NCBI RefSeq assembly: GCF_000243095.1
Contig: NZ_AHJE01000082.1
Location: 25,607 to 89,606 of the forward strand
Direction of reading: 5' to 3'
Origin: Cupriavidus basilensis OR16
GTDB taxonomy: Bacteria > Pseudomonadota > Gammaproteobacteria > Burkholderiales > Burkholderiaceae
Length of the DNA: 64,000 bases
The notes under the pieces were generated by a model that was not told where the DNA came from, did not search any database, and saw nothing but the letters and a program-made list of their open reading frames with translations. Below, one piece after another: positions 9,037 through 18,904 of this stretch (position 1 is the stretch's first letter; each line of letters opens with the position of its first letter). The position numbers and the translations under genes are program-made.

Positions 9037-9226
9037 CAGGAACAGGCGCCGGGCTCGCCAGGATCGTCAAGCCATGCCCTGAGGTTTGAGAATCGGGAAA
9101 GGCTAGTGGACAAGAACGACATTGTCAATTTGCGCATCCCGGGCCACCATGGCCGGTCCACGCGCTCCGGCCGATCGCCACCGGCATGGCGTACTCAACA
9201 CCCAGGCTTACCGACAGGCAAACACC

Positions 9227-10204
9227 ATGAACCCATCCCAGACCACGCCGGAAGTGGTATTCCTGGACCGAGGCACGCTATCGCCCGAGACGGTGCTGCG
9301 CGCATTGCCGTTCGCGCACCGGCTGACGGTCTTTGACGCCACCGCAGCGCACGAAGTGGCCACGCGCATCGCCAATGCGCAGATCGTCATCACCAACAAG
9401 GTCAAGCTGCCGGGCGAGGTGCTGCGCGAGGCCGCCAGCCTGCGCCTGGTGGCGATCGCGGCCACCGGCACCGACCACGTCGACCTGCGCGCCTGCGCCG
9501 CCCGGGGCATCTGTGTGTCGAACGTGCGCAACTATGCCGTGCATACCGTGCCCGAGCACACCTTCGCGCTGATCTTCGCACTGCGCCGCAGCCTGCATGC
9601 CTATTGCGACGCGATGCGCGCGGGCCGCTGGCAGGCCTCGGGGCAGTTCTGTTTCCACGACTACCCGATCCACGACCTGGCCGGCTCGACCATCGGCATC
9701 GTCGGCGGCGGCACACTCGGGCGCGCGGTGGGCGGGATCGCACAGCTGCTAGGGCTCAAGGTGCTGTACGCCGCCCGCAAAGGCCAGCACAGCACCGACG
9801 CGCAACACACCCCCTTCGCCGACCTGCTGCGCCTGAGCGACATCATCACGCTGCACTGCCCGCTGACCCCCGCCAACGTGGGGCTGATCGGCGGCGAGGA
9901 GTTCGCGCAGATGACGCGCCGCCCGCTGCTGATCAACACCGCGCGCGGCGGGCTGGTCGACGAAGCGGCGCTGGTCCAGGCGCTGCGGCAAGGGCAGGTT
10001 TCCGGGGCCGGCTTCGACGTAGCCACGCAGGAGCCGCCCGGCCCCGACCACCCGTTCCACGCACTGCGCGACCACCCCGCTTTCCTGCTGACGCCGCACG
10101 TGGCCTGGGCGAGCCGGGAAGCCATCCAGGCGCTGGCGGACCAGCTGATCGACAATATCGCAGCGTTCGCGGCCGGCTCGCCGCGCAACGTGGTGGAGGC
10201 CTGA
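9227..10204 (+). CDS. D-2-hydroxyacid dehydrogenase (glycerate/hydroxypyruvate reductase type)
   Basis: NAD(P)-dependent oxidoreductase of 325 residues. The nucleotide-binding motif is IGIVGGGTLGRAV; catalytic residues are seen as the Arg in INTARGGLVDE, the Glu in TQEPP and the His in LTPHVAW, arranged as in HprA and glyoxylate reductases. Start ATG 9227 (MNPSQTTPEVVF) is chosen over an in-frame upstream start because similarity to the family begins here. Proximity to glycerate kinase supports reduction of hydroxypyruvate, but related 2-ketoacids are possible. The short 190-base gap to the divergent LysR gene probably carries the shared control region. Confidence 0.9.
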   Translation: MNPSQTTPEVVFLDRGTLSPETVLRALPFAHRLTVFDATAAHEVATRIANAQIVITNKVKLPGEVLREAASLRLVAIAATGTDHVDLRACAARGICVSNVRNYAVHTVPEHTFALIFALRRSLHAYCDAMRAGRWQASGQFCFHDYPIHDLAGSTIGIVGGGTLGRAVGGIAQLLGLKVLYAARKGQHSTDAQHTPFADLLRLSDIITLHCPLTPANVGLIGGEEFAQMTRRPLLINTARGGLVDEAALVQALRQGQVSGAGFDVATQEPPGPDHPFHALRDHPAFLLTPHVAWASREAIQALADQLIDNIAAFAAGSPRNVVEA

Positions 10205-10512
10205 GGCCTATCCCGATTGGCGGATACGACAAGCTCGCCATGACGCGCCGCGTCATGGCGAATGTGTGCGGCGGCACTCTTTCCGCTCCTCAGCTGGACT
10301 AAGCACATAGCCCACCCCCACTTAAGTGGGGAATCCGCATCCGTATTTGGCCTTGCCCCTGCTCCAATTTGGGATAACGTTGTGGAGACAGGTTAAACAA
10401 CCCTGGGTGAATCCGCCCGCCCCGGCAGCGGCCCAGTTGTAGCCGGCTGACACCATTGCTGCTTGATCGCTTAGGCCTGCAGTTCACACGTCACGTTCCG
10501 GGGGGATATCGT
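10205..10512. other. Intergenic region with a 16-bp palindrome
   Basis: 308 bases without a gene. CCCCACTTAAGTGGGG at 10316-10331 is a perfect palindrome about 180 bases before the signalling gene start. It could be an operator or a small hairpin, but has no T-run and so is not a standard terminator. Confidence 0.5.
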
Positions 10513-13500
10513 GTGCGCACGCTACTGACGCAATTGCTGCGTCCGTTCGGACGTGTCAGTACGACCGCCGTCACGCTCGGCGCGCTGTTGCTCGGCCTGC
10601 TTAGCACAATGGTCGTGCATTCGCTCTACACCGAGCTGCTGGAGAGGGATGCGCGCCTGCGATTCAAGAGCGATACCGACGATATCGTCCAGCAGATCGA
10701 TACGCGCATCCGGCTCTACACGGACGTCCTGGTAACCATGCAGGCGCTCTTCGGGGCTAGTGATGATATCTCGCGCGAGGAATTCCGCGACTTCGTCAAT
10801 GGCCTCAACCTGGAGCAACGCTACCCCGGGTTCCAGACGCTCAACTACGCGCCCTATGTGCCGGCCTCCGAGCTGGCCAGCTTTGTCGCCAGCCAGCGCA
10901 AGGATCCGGTCCTGCGCAACGCCGGAGTCGCATTCTCCATCCGCCCGGCAGGCGTGCGGCCAGCCTATTTCGTGTTGACTTATGTCGAACCGTTCCATAA
11001 CAACTTGCCGTCTATCGGCATCGACATGGGTGCTGAGCCGGGGCGCTTGGCCGCCCTCGAACGAGCCCGTGACAGTGGGCAGGCAGTGAGCAGCGGGCGC
11101 CTGATCTTCAGCGAGGCCGAAGGTCCCCACGTCGGCATTGCCTTGCGCCTTCCGGTCTACAAAAAGGGCCAGCCGCTCGATTCAGTGGAGCAGCGCCGCC
11201 GTGCCTATATCGGCTCCGTCGGTGCTGGCATACGAATCAGCGGCCTACTCGGGGCGATCGCCGGCAACGAGCGCGTATATGGAACCCGTTTCAAACTGTA
11301 CGACGCAGGGAAACTCGATGGCGAGCCAGTGCCGCCGTCCCCAGCAACTTTGCTGTACAACAGCGCCGGCGGCATGACGACCACCGGCCCCGCCAGTATC
11401 GAGGCTGCTAGCCGGGCCACCGCATCGGACGATCGTTCCTACTTGCGCAAGGAGGTGGCACAGCCGTTTGGCGGGCGGCGCTGGCTCATTGTTTTCTCCG
11501 CCGACGCCCAGGCCATGGCGAGCCCGCAACACTATCTGACGCGTGTGGTGTTGGGGGCCGGGCTGATCATTACCGCGCTGCTGGCCGGGCTAGCCTACGC
11601 GCTCTCCAGTTCCCGTTCGCGTGCCCTGGCAGTGGCCGATGGCATGACGCACAGCCTGCGCGAGAGTCAAGAGGGGCTTGCCCAGGCGCAGCGGATCGCG
11701 CATCTCGGGGATTGGCGTCTGGATCTTGAGCGCAATACGGCCTATTTCTCCCGCGAGATGGCCCGGCTGCTTGGTGCGCGAGTACGGGATCCCACACCAG
11801 ACACACTGCTGGGCGCAACCGATCCTCGCTTGCGCGCCGTATTGTGGCAGAGGATGCAAACCGCTTTGCGCTCGCGGGCCCCCTTCGAGCTTGAATGCCC
11901 TTACCGCTCGTCACGTGGACGCGCGGGCTGGCTTCACCTGATCGGCCACGCGCATGGCCCACCGGGTACCGCCGTCCTGCGCGGCACCGCGCAGGACATC
12001 ACGCAGCGAAAGCTCATCGAGCAGGCTCGCGCGCAGGAGCATCTGGTAGCTTTGCATCTCGCCACCGTGTCCAGCGAAGCCGAAGTCCTGGAGAAAATCG
12101 TTCGTACCCTGGTCGCAGGAATGGAATGGGAGGCAGGTGCGTTCTGGCCCTCGGAAGCTGGGCGCGGCTTGACGCTTGCGCCGGTTCGTCAGGCCGCAGA
12201 GCACGAACTGGAGGCTTGGCTGGCACGGCGGCCGGTTGACCCGCAGGCGGATCAGGCAGGCATACCGACGGAGCCGCATTGGTATGCGAGCCGCAGTGCC
12301 ATCGCGCATTTGCCTGAGCATCGCTGGCTGGCCGACGGGGGCGTGCGAACTGTATTCGCTTTCCCACTGCGCAAGGGCAGGACCACGCTTGGACTGGTGG
12401 CGCTGTATTCGCGCACCAAGCGTCCCCGCGATCCACATGCGCTTGCCATGGCCAGCGCGATTGCTAGTCACACTGGCCACTTCCTGCTGCGGCGCCAGGC
12501 CGAGGAAACCCTGCGCTTTTTTGCCAATCACGATGCGCTCACCGGTCTGCCCAACCGGCTGATGTTCAAGAATCATCTCGAGAGCAGCCTCGCTCGTTCA
12601 CGCTCCCGTCAGCACCGTCTAGACATCCTCTTTCTTTGTCGTCGATGGCAAGGAGTTGCAGATGACGGCGAGCATCGGCGTCAGCTCTTTCCCCGAAGAT
12701 GGCAATGACGCGCAGACTCTGCTAAAGCATGCCGATCTCGCCATGTATGCCGCCAAGCAGCTCGGCAAGAACGGCTTCCAATACTATGTGCGCGAGATGA
12801 GCGTGTCCCTGCAGAATCGCATCGACATGGAATCGCATCTGCGCAGCGCACTTGAACACAATGAGTTCGTGCTGCACTACCAGCCACGCATCTCGCTGGA
12901 CACCGATGCCTGTACCGGCGTGGAAGCCCTGATCCGATGGCACCATCCGAAGCTCGGCCTGGTGATGCCGGCCGACTTCATTCCGGTTGCGGAGGAATGC
13001 GGGGCCATCGTGCAGATTGGCGCGTGGGTACTGCGTGAGGCCTGCCGGCAAAATGCGCAATGGCTTGCCGACGGCATCGCCCCGATACGCGTCTCGGTCA
13101 ACTTGTCCGCACGGCAATTTGCCGACAAGGATCTGAGGAGGGTCGTTCTCGACGCGCTGAAGCAATCCGGCTTGCCAGGATATCTGCTCGAACTTGAACT
13201 GACCGAAAGCATGGTCATGCGCGATGCCGAGCAAGCGGCGCGCTGGCTGTCGCGCCTGAAGCGAACCGGGGTGCGGCTGGCCATTGACGATTTCGGCACC
13301 GGCTACTCCTCACTCGCCTACCTGAGCCGTTTCCCGATTGACACGGTGAAGATCGACCGCTCGTTCATACGCTATCTGCCCGACAGCAGGAGCGATGCGC
13401 AGATCACGAGCGCGATCATCGGGCTGGGACATCAGATGGCGCTGGAGGTCGTGGCCGAAGGCGTCGAGAACGAGGCGCAACTGGATTTTCTTCGCTGCGA

Positions 13501-13660
13501 GGGCTGTGACGAAGTCCAGGGCTACTACTTTAGCCACCCCATTCCGGCCGCGGACGTCACCGCGTTCCTCGCCGGCCATACCGCGCACGGTCTGCTGCCT
13601 GAGCAGGGACCGCAGCCGATGCGCGCCCCAGCGTCAACAATAGGAGGAACCGCATCATGA
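10513..13660 (+). pseudogene. CHASE-PAS-GAF-GGDEF-EAL c-di-GMP protein with a deleted GGDEF core and frameshift
   Basis: Membrane-bound cyclic-di-GMP enzyme. In order: N-terminal TM (VTLGALLLGLLSTMVV), periplasmic CHASE sensor (SRLIFSEAEGPHVGIALR-like region), second TM (VVLGAGLIITALLAGLAY), PAS (AHLGDWRLDL), GAF, then the start of GGDEF (HDALTGLPNRLMFKNHLE). At about 12635-12645 some 70 residues, including the GGDEF active site, are missing, and the frame changes: LDILFL is followed by FVVDGKELQMTASIGVSSF. The EAL domain is complete, with EALIRWHHP, ELTESMVM, IDDFGTGYSSL, VKIDRSFI and VAEGVE, so phosphodiesterase residues are intact. GTG 10513 is the likely start. The second half may be translated separately from ATG 12662, which has AAGGAG six bases upstream. 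Confidence 0.85.
12650..12664 (+). promoter_or_regulatory. Strong internal ribosome binding site before the EAL half
   Basis: AAGGAG at 12650-12655 is followed by six bases and ATG 12662, an ideal start signal. It derives from Lys-Glu codons of the GGDEF domain, but after the upstream frameshift it could allow an autonomous product with the GGDEF tail plus full EAL domain. Confidence 0.5.
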
Positions 13661-14118
13661 CAGTGCAGCAACAATCGATTGAACGGTCATGGCAAGTAAT
13701 CGATGCGCTCGATTTCTCGAGAATCAAAGCCAAGCTTCTCCATGGCAAGTCCGCCCATTGGAGCCCCGAAAGCCTGGTCGATGCCGAGGCCGGTTACCGC
13801 AGCTTTCTCAAACTTGCGGCAAAGTACCCCGACGCGCCAGTCGTGCCCAGCGAACAAGTGGACGCATTCTGGCACGCCCATATTGTCGATACCAGGCGCT
13901 ATGCCAGCGACTGCGAGCGCATCTTTGGCCATGTTCTGCATCATGACCCCTATGTCGGCATTGATGGCCCACAGGATGAAGCCCGCCTGCGCGCGCTGGC
14001 CGAGGCAAGCGCCCGACTTAGCGTGCGCGAGTTTGGCTCGAGACCGACGACGGCGGCCTACTGTGCGGTCACAAGCGAGAGGAAACCCACGCTGGTTGCC
14101 GAGTGCCTAGCCAACTGA
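13657..14118 (+). CDS. Glycine-rich-domain-protein-like (DUF1399-type) small protein
   Basis: 153 residues. The core PVVPSEQVDAFWHAHIVDTR and FGHVLHHDPYVG match the conserved block of GRDP-like proteins known from plants and scattered bacteria; the paired histidines (HAH and HH) could bind metal. No signal or TM segment. ATG 13657 overlaps the stop of the EAL frame (ATGA) and has AGGAGG just upstream, so it is translationally coupled to the c-di-GMP gene. Base composition is visibly lower in GC than the flanks. Biochemical function in bacteria is unknown. Confidence 0.75.
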   Translation: MTVQQQSIERSWQVIDALDFSRIKAKLLHGKSAHWSPESLVDAEAGYRSFLKLAAKYPDAPVVPSEQVDAFWHAHIVDTRRYASDCERIFGHVLHHDPYVGIDGPQDEARLRALAEASARLSVREFGSRPTTAAYCAVTSERKPTLVAECLAN

Positions 14119-14181
14119 CTGTAGGTGTTTTCGAGGCACGCCGCCCCCTGGACGGCGTGCCATGCTGCCGGAGACGATGCG

Positions 14182-15582
14182 ATGATAGAAGCATTGCTGT
14201 TCAGCAAGCCGTTTACCCTCCTGGCCTGCCCGCCGATAGCAGAACTCAAGGAGGCCATCGATGCGCTTAACACGCTGCCGGGGCATTCGCGCTGGCTCAA
14301 GGAGGAAGACGCCATCCGCCGCGATCATGTGCCTGCCTTTGTCGAGCAGAGCCGCCAGGCCCTCGAGGCGCTGGTTCCGGGCCGGTCCCACATGGTCGAT
14401 AGCCTTGCCGATCGGATTCGGCACACACCACGGGTGCTACAGGCGTTGCGCGAGCACGGTCCGGAAGTGGCAGCTGCCGCTCACTCCTACTTCTACTGGC
14501 GCTACTCAGCCGACGTGCTCGGACGGGCCCAGGGCATTCCGCGCAGCGCGCTGGAACGTCAATTCGGCAGGGCGGCGGCACGCGACGGCTCTCACAAGAT
14601 CATTTGGGGATGTCCGTGTTGCGATCGTCCGGCGCGATACCAGGTCGATGGGCTGCTTGCCAATCAGCGCCCGGCCCGCCAAGGCGGCTTTGCGCTCGAG
14701 TGCGATCACTGCGGGCATCAGGAACGGGTGTATGCCGGATTCTTGCATTACGGGCGTCTCCAGTGCCAATGCGCTGCGTGCGCGAGCTATGTTGGCGTTC
14801 TCGCCTATGACATGGCCAGGGCTGCGCGAAAGCTTTCTGAAAATCTCGAGAAATACGCGTGGAGCCAAGCTGCCGAGACCCTTGCCGAGATCCAGGAGTA
14901 CAAGCACGAGTCCCTGCAAGTGCTCCAGCGACGGGCTAGCCCGTCGCGCAATGCCGCTTCCTTCGCGCTCGCAGTCGCGTCCGGCAGGCACCCATCGATG
15001 CTCGCAATTCTGAAGAGCCTGGACCCTGGCCTGGAAGGCTGCGTCGAGAAGAATCCCAGGGCTTGGGCGTTGCTATGCGAACTGCTGCGCGAAGGTGTGG
15101 TTGACAACGAATGCCTCATTTACGAGGAGGCCGACCGCGAGCGCGTGGCGCTGCAGTTGTCACTGCTGGAAGAGTCTGCCTCCCAGGGGGAAGGCTTGCC
15201 ACAGAAGAATCTGGAAACGCTGCTGCAAGGGTATCAGCCTGCATCTCGCGAATCCTTTGTGGCGTGGCTGAAGGCAAGCTCGCAATTAAAGCTCTTCACC
15301 GGAAGATTCTGCACCGCGGTGGAGGTCACCTGGAGACCCAATGCGCAGCGCTGCGAGCTCGTTGCTAGCAGCCAGGACGACCAGCCGCGAGAGCTCCCGC
15401 AGGATTCGGCGCTGAGATCGGCCACAGGCTTTGTATCGCCTTCGAAACAACCGCCCCACACTGACGCTGAAATTGAAGCCGTGACGCTACTCAGATCGCT
15501 GGGGTACATTGTTGTGGCTCCCGCAGTCATTGAAGCGCACGGCTACGCCAAGCTGGAAGAAGGCACGCCACTCAACAAGTAG
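14182..15582 (+). CDS. Uncharacterised protein with three Cys-pair (zinc-ribbon-like) motifs
   Basis: 466 residues from ATG 14182 (GGAGA upstream); not a family I can name. The first 160 residues are helical (ADRIRHTPRVLQALREHG and similar). The middle carries CPCC near residue 180, CDHCGHQ near 215 and CQCAAC near 235, probably one or two zinc sites. The rest is helical, with a C-terminal segment EIEAVTLLRSLGYIV that resembles short DNA-binding or adaptor tails. No signal peptide. It follows the GRDP-like gene by 63 bases on the same strand and shares its low GC, so the two are probably one acquired unit. Function cannot be stated. Confidence 0.7.
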   Translation: MIEALLFSKPFTLLACPPIAELKEAIDALNTLPGHSRWLKEEDAIRRDHVPAFVEQSRQALEALVPGRSHMVDSLADRIRHTPRVLQALREHGPEVAAAAHSYFYWRYSADVLGRAQGIPRSALERQFGRAAARDGSHKIIWGCPCCDRPARYQVDGLLANQRPARQGGFALECDHCGHQERVYAGFLHYGRLQCQCAACASYVGVLAYDMARAARKLSENLEKYAWSQAAETLAEIQEYKHESLQVLQRRASPSRNAASFALAVASGRHPSMLAILKSLDPGLEGCVEKNPRAWALLCELLREGVVDNECLIYEEADRERVALQLSLLEESASQGEGLPQKNLETLLQGYQPASRESFVAWLKASSQLKLFTGRFCTAVEVTWRPNAQRCELVASSQDDQPRELPQDSALRSATGFVSPSKQPPHTDAEIEAVTLLRSLGYIVVAPAVIEAHGYAKLEEGTPLNK

Positions 15583-15812
15583 CCCCGCGCAGCATTGCTT
15601 CTCATGTTAAATCGTTAACGCGGTAAATTCGCGCCTGAGACGCCGGCTGGCTGAACGCCTATCCTCCCCATCCTTGCCTCACAGCCTCGATCGACCCAAT
15701 TCAGGGACATTCAACGATTGTGTTCAAGCTCCCACGCTAAATTTTCCTTGTCCCTTGGACAATCGCGAACACACGCTGCTATATTGCGTGAACCAATCCT
15801 GCCCCAGATCCC

Positions 15813-16076
15813 ATGGCACGCTCGTTAGTGCTCGTCGTGTTGGCCGCTTCGCTCCATGGTTGCGCCGGCGCCCCATCCTTCAGCCTGTTTGGCGCCTATT
15901 TTCCGCTCTGGCTCCTGAGCGCCCTGATCGGCATCGTGGGCGCTGTCATTTCCTGGCGGCTGTTTATCCTGGCCGGCTGGGCGGATATCGTCGGCTCCCC
16001 GCTGCTGGTGAACACAGCAACCGGCCTGATGATCGCTGAAATCGTCTGGTTATCGGCTACGGGACACATCCTATGA
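15813..16076 (+). CDS. ytcA: YtcA family small lipoprotein
   Basis: 87 residues. A short signal sequence ends in a lipobox (LAASLHGC, lipidation Cys at residue 17), followed by the family block PSFSLFGAYFPLWLLSAL and two hydrophobic segments, as in Escherichia coli YtcA, which sits beside mdtNOP. The stop overlaps the start of the next gene by four bases (ATGA), so it heads the efflux operon. Probably an inner-membrane accessory of the pump, by position. Confidence 0.9.
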   Translation: MARSLVLVVLAASLHGCAGAPSFSLFGAYFPLWLLSALIGIVGAVISWRLFILAGWADIVGSPLLVNTATGLMIAEIVWLSATGHIL

Positions 16077-18904
16077 AAATGGCCGGCGTCCGCAAAAGCC
16101 CGCCGCGCGGGAAATTGATCGCCCTGGCGATCGTTGTTCTGGCCATCCTGCTCTCCATCTATGCTTGGCATCGCACGGTGCGGTTTCCGTCTTCCGACGA
16201 TGCCGGGCTCGATGCTGACCTGGTACATGTAGCCTCGCCCGTGGGCGGCAGGATTTCGAGGATCCTCGTCAGCGAGAACCAGCACGTGGCCAAGGGTGAG
16301 GTGTTGTTCGAGATCGATCCTGTGCCATACCGGCTAGCCGTGGCCCAGGCGGCTGCCGATCTGGAACTGGCGCAGGCTGTGCTAGGCACGCGCAGACGCG
16401 CGATTGCCACCGAACGCGCCAACGCGGCGATTGCCTCTGAGCAGACCGCCCGCACCGAGCAGAACTACGCGCTGACCGCGCGCACCGTGGAGCGTCTGCG
16501 CCCGCTGGCCGCGGATGGCTACGTGCCGAAGCAGCAACTCGACCAGGCCGAAGTGGCGCAGCGCGACGCAGCCGTATCGCTGAAACAGGCCAATGTGCAG
16601 CGTGCTGCGACGGCAAAGGCGGTGGGCACCGAAGACGATGCCACGGCGACCGTGCGTGCGCGCGAGGCGGCTCTGGCCATCGCCCAGCGGGCACTGGATG
16701 ACACGGTAGTCCGCGCCCCGCATGACGGCCGCGTGAGCGGCCTGACCGTGCTGTCCGGCGAAGTCGTGATTCCCAATCAGTCGCTCTTCCTGCTGGTGCA
16801 TACCGGTGAATGGTTCGCCGTCGCCAATTTCCGTGAAACCCAGCTGGCCGATATCCAGCTTGGCGATTGCGCCACGGTCTATTCGATGATCGACCGGAGC
16901 CGCGCCATGCGCGGCAAGGTCGAGGGGATTGGCATCGGCATCACCGATACCGAACGCCTGAACCTGCCGCGCTCCCTGCCCTATGTCCAGCCATCGGTGA
17001 ACTGGGTGCGCGTGGCCAAGCGGCCGGAAGCTGCCATCTCCGCCTATATCGTCTTTTTCATCAACCGGGCGGATCGCACCACCAGCATCGTGATGAGCGT
17101 GGCGGCGCTGGTGCTGGTCAGCATCATCATCGGACTCGTGATGCTGCTGGCCGATTTCAGCATCGATGATCCACTGCGGCGGGTGGCGTGCATGGCGGTG
17201 CTGTCGGCCGCCCTGCTCTTCCTGACCTCGGCCAGCAAGTTGCGCCCGGTGGGCGCCATCATCGCCATGATCATCGGCTTCGCGCTCGACGAACTCGGCC
17301 TGGTGCCCGGCGGTGAGATCGCCACGCGCGCCCTGCTCTATACCTGGCTGATGGTGGCGATCCCGATCGGCGTGAACGTAGTGGTCAACCTGGTGCTGGG
17401 GGCGTCGCCGCGCCGGCTGGCCTGCGACCGGCTGGCCCATTGCCTGCGCGTGGCGGCAGCCTGCCTGCGCGATCCACCACCGGACGGGGCCGCGCTGCAG
17501 GCAGCGTTGCACGCCGGCGTTCAGCCGGTGGCGGGCTGGCTGAAGCTGGCAAGGATCGAAGGCTCGGCCAATGCCAGCGACGTAGCCGCGCTGCGTCATG
17601 CCGCGGCGTCGACCATGGCGATCCTGCTGGCAGTCGATGTCGCCCGCCGGCAGCCGGGCGCTCCCCTGCCCGCCCTGCTTGCCGATCCGATCGCCGACGC
17701 GCTCGACACGATGGCGCGCATGCTCGATGCGGGCGGCTATCCGGTGGAAATCGGGCTGAGCCTTCCGGACTCCGGCCAGCTTGCGCCGGCGCAGGCGGCG
17801 GTTGCCAGGGAACTGCTCACGGCCATCAACGTCTTTGCCGAGCCCCCTGAAGCGGACACGGCGACGGACACAGCGACAGCCCCGACACCGGCCACCACCC
17901 ACGGCGGCTTCCTCGACGCAGATGCCTTTACCAATCGCGACCACATCCACTACGCGCTCAAGACCACCGGCGCGGCCATGTTCTGTTACCTGCTCTACCA
18001 GCAGCTCAACTGGCCGGGCATTCATACCTGCTTCATTACGTGTTATCTCGTGTCGCTCGGGACCGCCGCGCAGACCGTGGAGAAACTCTCGCTGCGGCTG
18101 GCCGGCTGCCTGGCCGGCGCGGTCATCGGCACGGCGGCCCTGGTGTATGTCGTGCCTTCGCTGTCGTCGGTGGGCGGACTCATGTTGCTCGTCTTCGCGG
18201 GCACGTGGATATCGGGCTGGGTCGCGCAAGGCTCGCCGCGCATCGCCTACGCAGGCTTCCAGATCGCGTTCGCGTTCTACCTGTGCGTCATCCAGGGCGC
18301 CGGCCCCGGCTTTGACCTGACCATCGCGCGTGACCGGCTCATCGGCATCATTGTTGGCAACCTGATGGTCTACCTGGTGTTCACGCGCATCTGGCCGGTC
18401 AGCATTGCCGCGCGCATCGAAGCGGCGCTGGGCCGGCTGGTCGAGCAATGGCAGCAACTGGCGCATGCCAAGCGCCCCGACGACCGGCGCGGGCATGCCG
18501 CCACCGCGCTGGCCTTGCAGGGCGATATCGCGCAGGACCTGATCCTCGCGCACTATGAGCCTGCGTCCGTGGGCCCGGCGCCCGAGTGGGTCGACGACCG
18601 CCTGCGGCGCCTGCGCTCGCTCGACGCGATTGCCGGGCCGGCGTTCCTGTTCGCCGAGCGGTTCCCGGGCGACCCCTGCCTCGCGCAGCGGCTTCGCACG
18701 CTGCGGGCCCACGATGCGGCGCCGCAGCCAGTGCAGACCGCTCACGCCACTCACACCACTCACGCCACTGAGGCCACTGACGCCGCCGGTCACGACGGCC
18801 CGGTCCGCGACGCCCTGCTGGCTCTCATCGACAAACGCCTGGCCGCCGCCGTTGCCGACGCAGCGCAGACGGCCCACCCTTCCCCGATCCATGCGCAAAC
18901 GTGA
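16073..18904 (+). CDS. mdtN-mdtO: In-frame MdtN-MdtO fusion: HlyD-type adaptor joined to FUSC-type inner membrane subunit
   Basis: 943 residues. Residues 1-316 are an MdtN-type membrane fusion protein: N-terminal TM (LIALAIVVLAILLSIYAW), biotinyl-lipoyl halves (VASPVGGRISRILVSENQ and VVRAPHDGRVSGLTVLSGE) and helical hairpin, ending at NWVRVAKR. From residue 317 the sequence continues directly as an MdtO/FUSC subunit (PEAAISAYIVFFINRADRTT), with a second TM block near 640-760. Separate MdtN and MdtO total about 1025 residues. Missing here are the last residues of MdtN and the N-terminus and first TM of MdtO. Since the MdtN C-terminus is periplasmic, losing MdtO TM1 keeps the remaining topology. 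ytcA precedes and mdtP follows, with overlaps. Activity is uncertain. Confidence 0.85.
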   Translation: MKMAGVRKSPPRGKLIALAIVVLAILLSIYAWHRTVRFPSSDDAGLDADLVHVASPVGGRISRILVSENQHVAKGEVLFEIDPVPYRLAVAQAAADLELAQAVLGTRRRAIATERANAAIASEQTARTEQNYALTARTVERLRPLAADGYVPKQQLDQAEVAQRDAAVSLKQANVQRAATAKAVGTEDDATATVRAREAALAIAQRALDDTVVRAPHDGRVSGLTVLSGEVVIPNQSLFLLVHTGEWFAVANFRETQLADIQLGDCATVYSMIDRSRAMRGKVEGIGIGITDTERLNLPRSLPYVQPSVNWVRVAKRPEAAISAYIVFFINRADRTTSIVMSVAALVLVSIIIGLVMLLADFSIDDPLRRVACMAVLSAALLFLTSASKLRPVGAIIAMIIGFALDELGLVPGGEIATRALLYTWLMVAIPIGVNVVVNLVLGASPRRLACDRLAHCLRVAAACLRDPPPDGAALQAALHAGVQPVAGWLKLARIEGSANASDVAALRHAAASTMAILLAVDVARRQPGAPLPALLADPIADALDTMARMLDAGGYPVEIGLSLPDSGQLAPAQAAVARELLTAINVFAEPPEADTATDTATAPTPATTHGGFLDADAFTNRDHIHYALKTTGAAMFCYLLYQQLNWPGIHTCFITCYLVSLGTAAQTVEKLSLRLAGCLAGAVIGTAALVYVVPSLSSVGGLMLLVFAGTWISGWVAQGSPRIAYAGFQIAFAFYLCVIQGAGPGFDLTIARDRLIGIIVGNLMVYLVFTRIWPVSIAARIEAALGRLVEQWQQLAHAKRPDDRRGHAATALALQGDIAQDLILAHYEPASVGPAPEWVDDRLRRLRSLDAIAGPAFLFAERFPGDPCLAQRLRTLRAHDAAPQPVQTAHATHTTHATEATDAAGHDGPVRDALLALIDKRLAAAVADAAQTAHPSPIHAQT

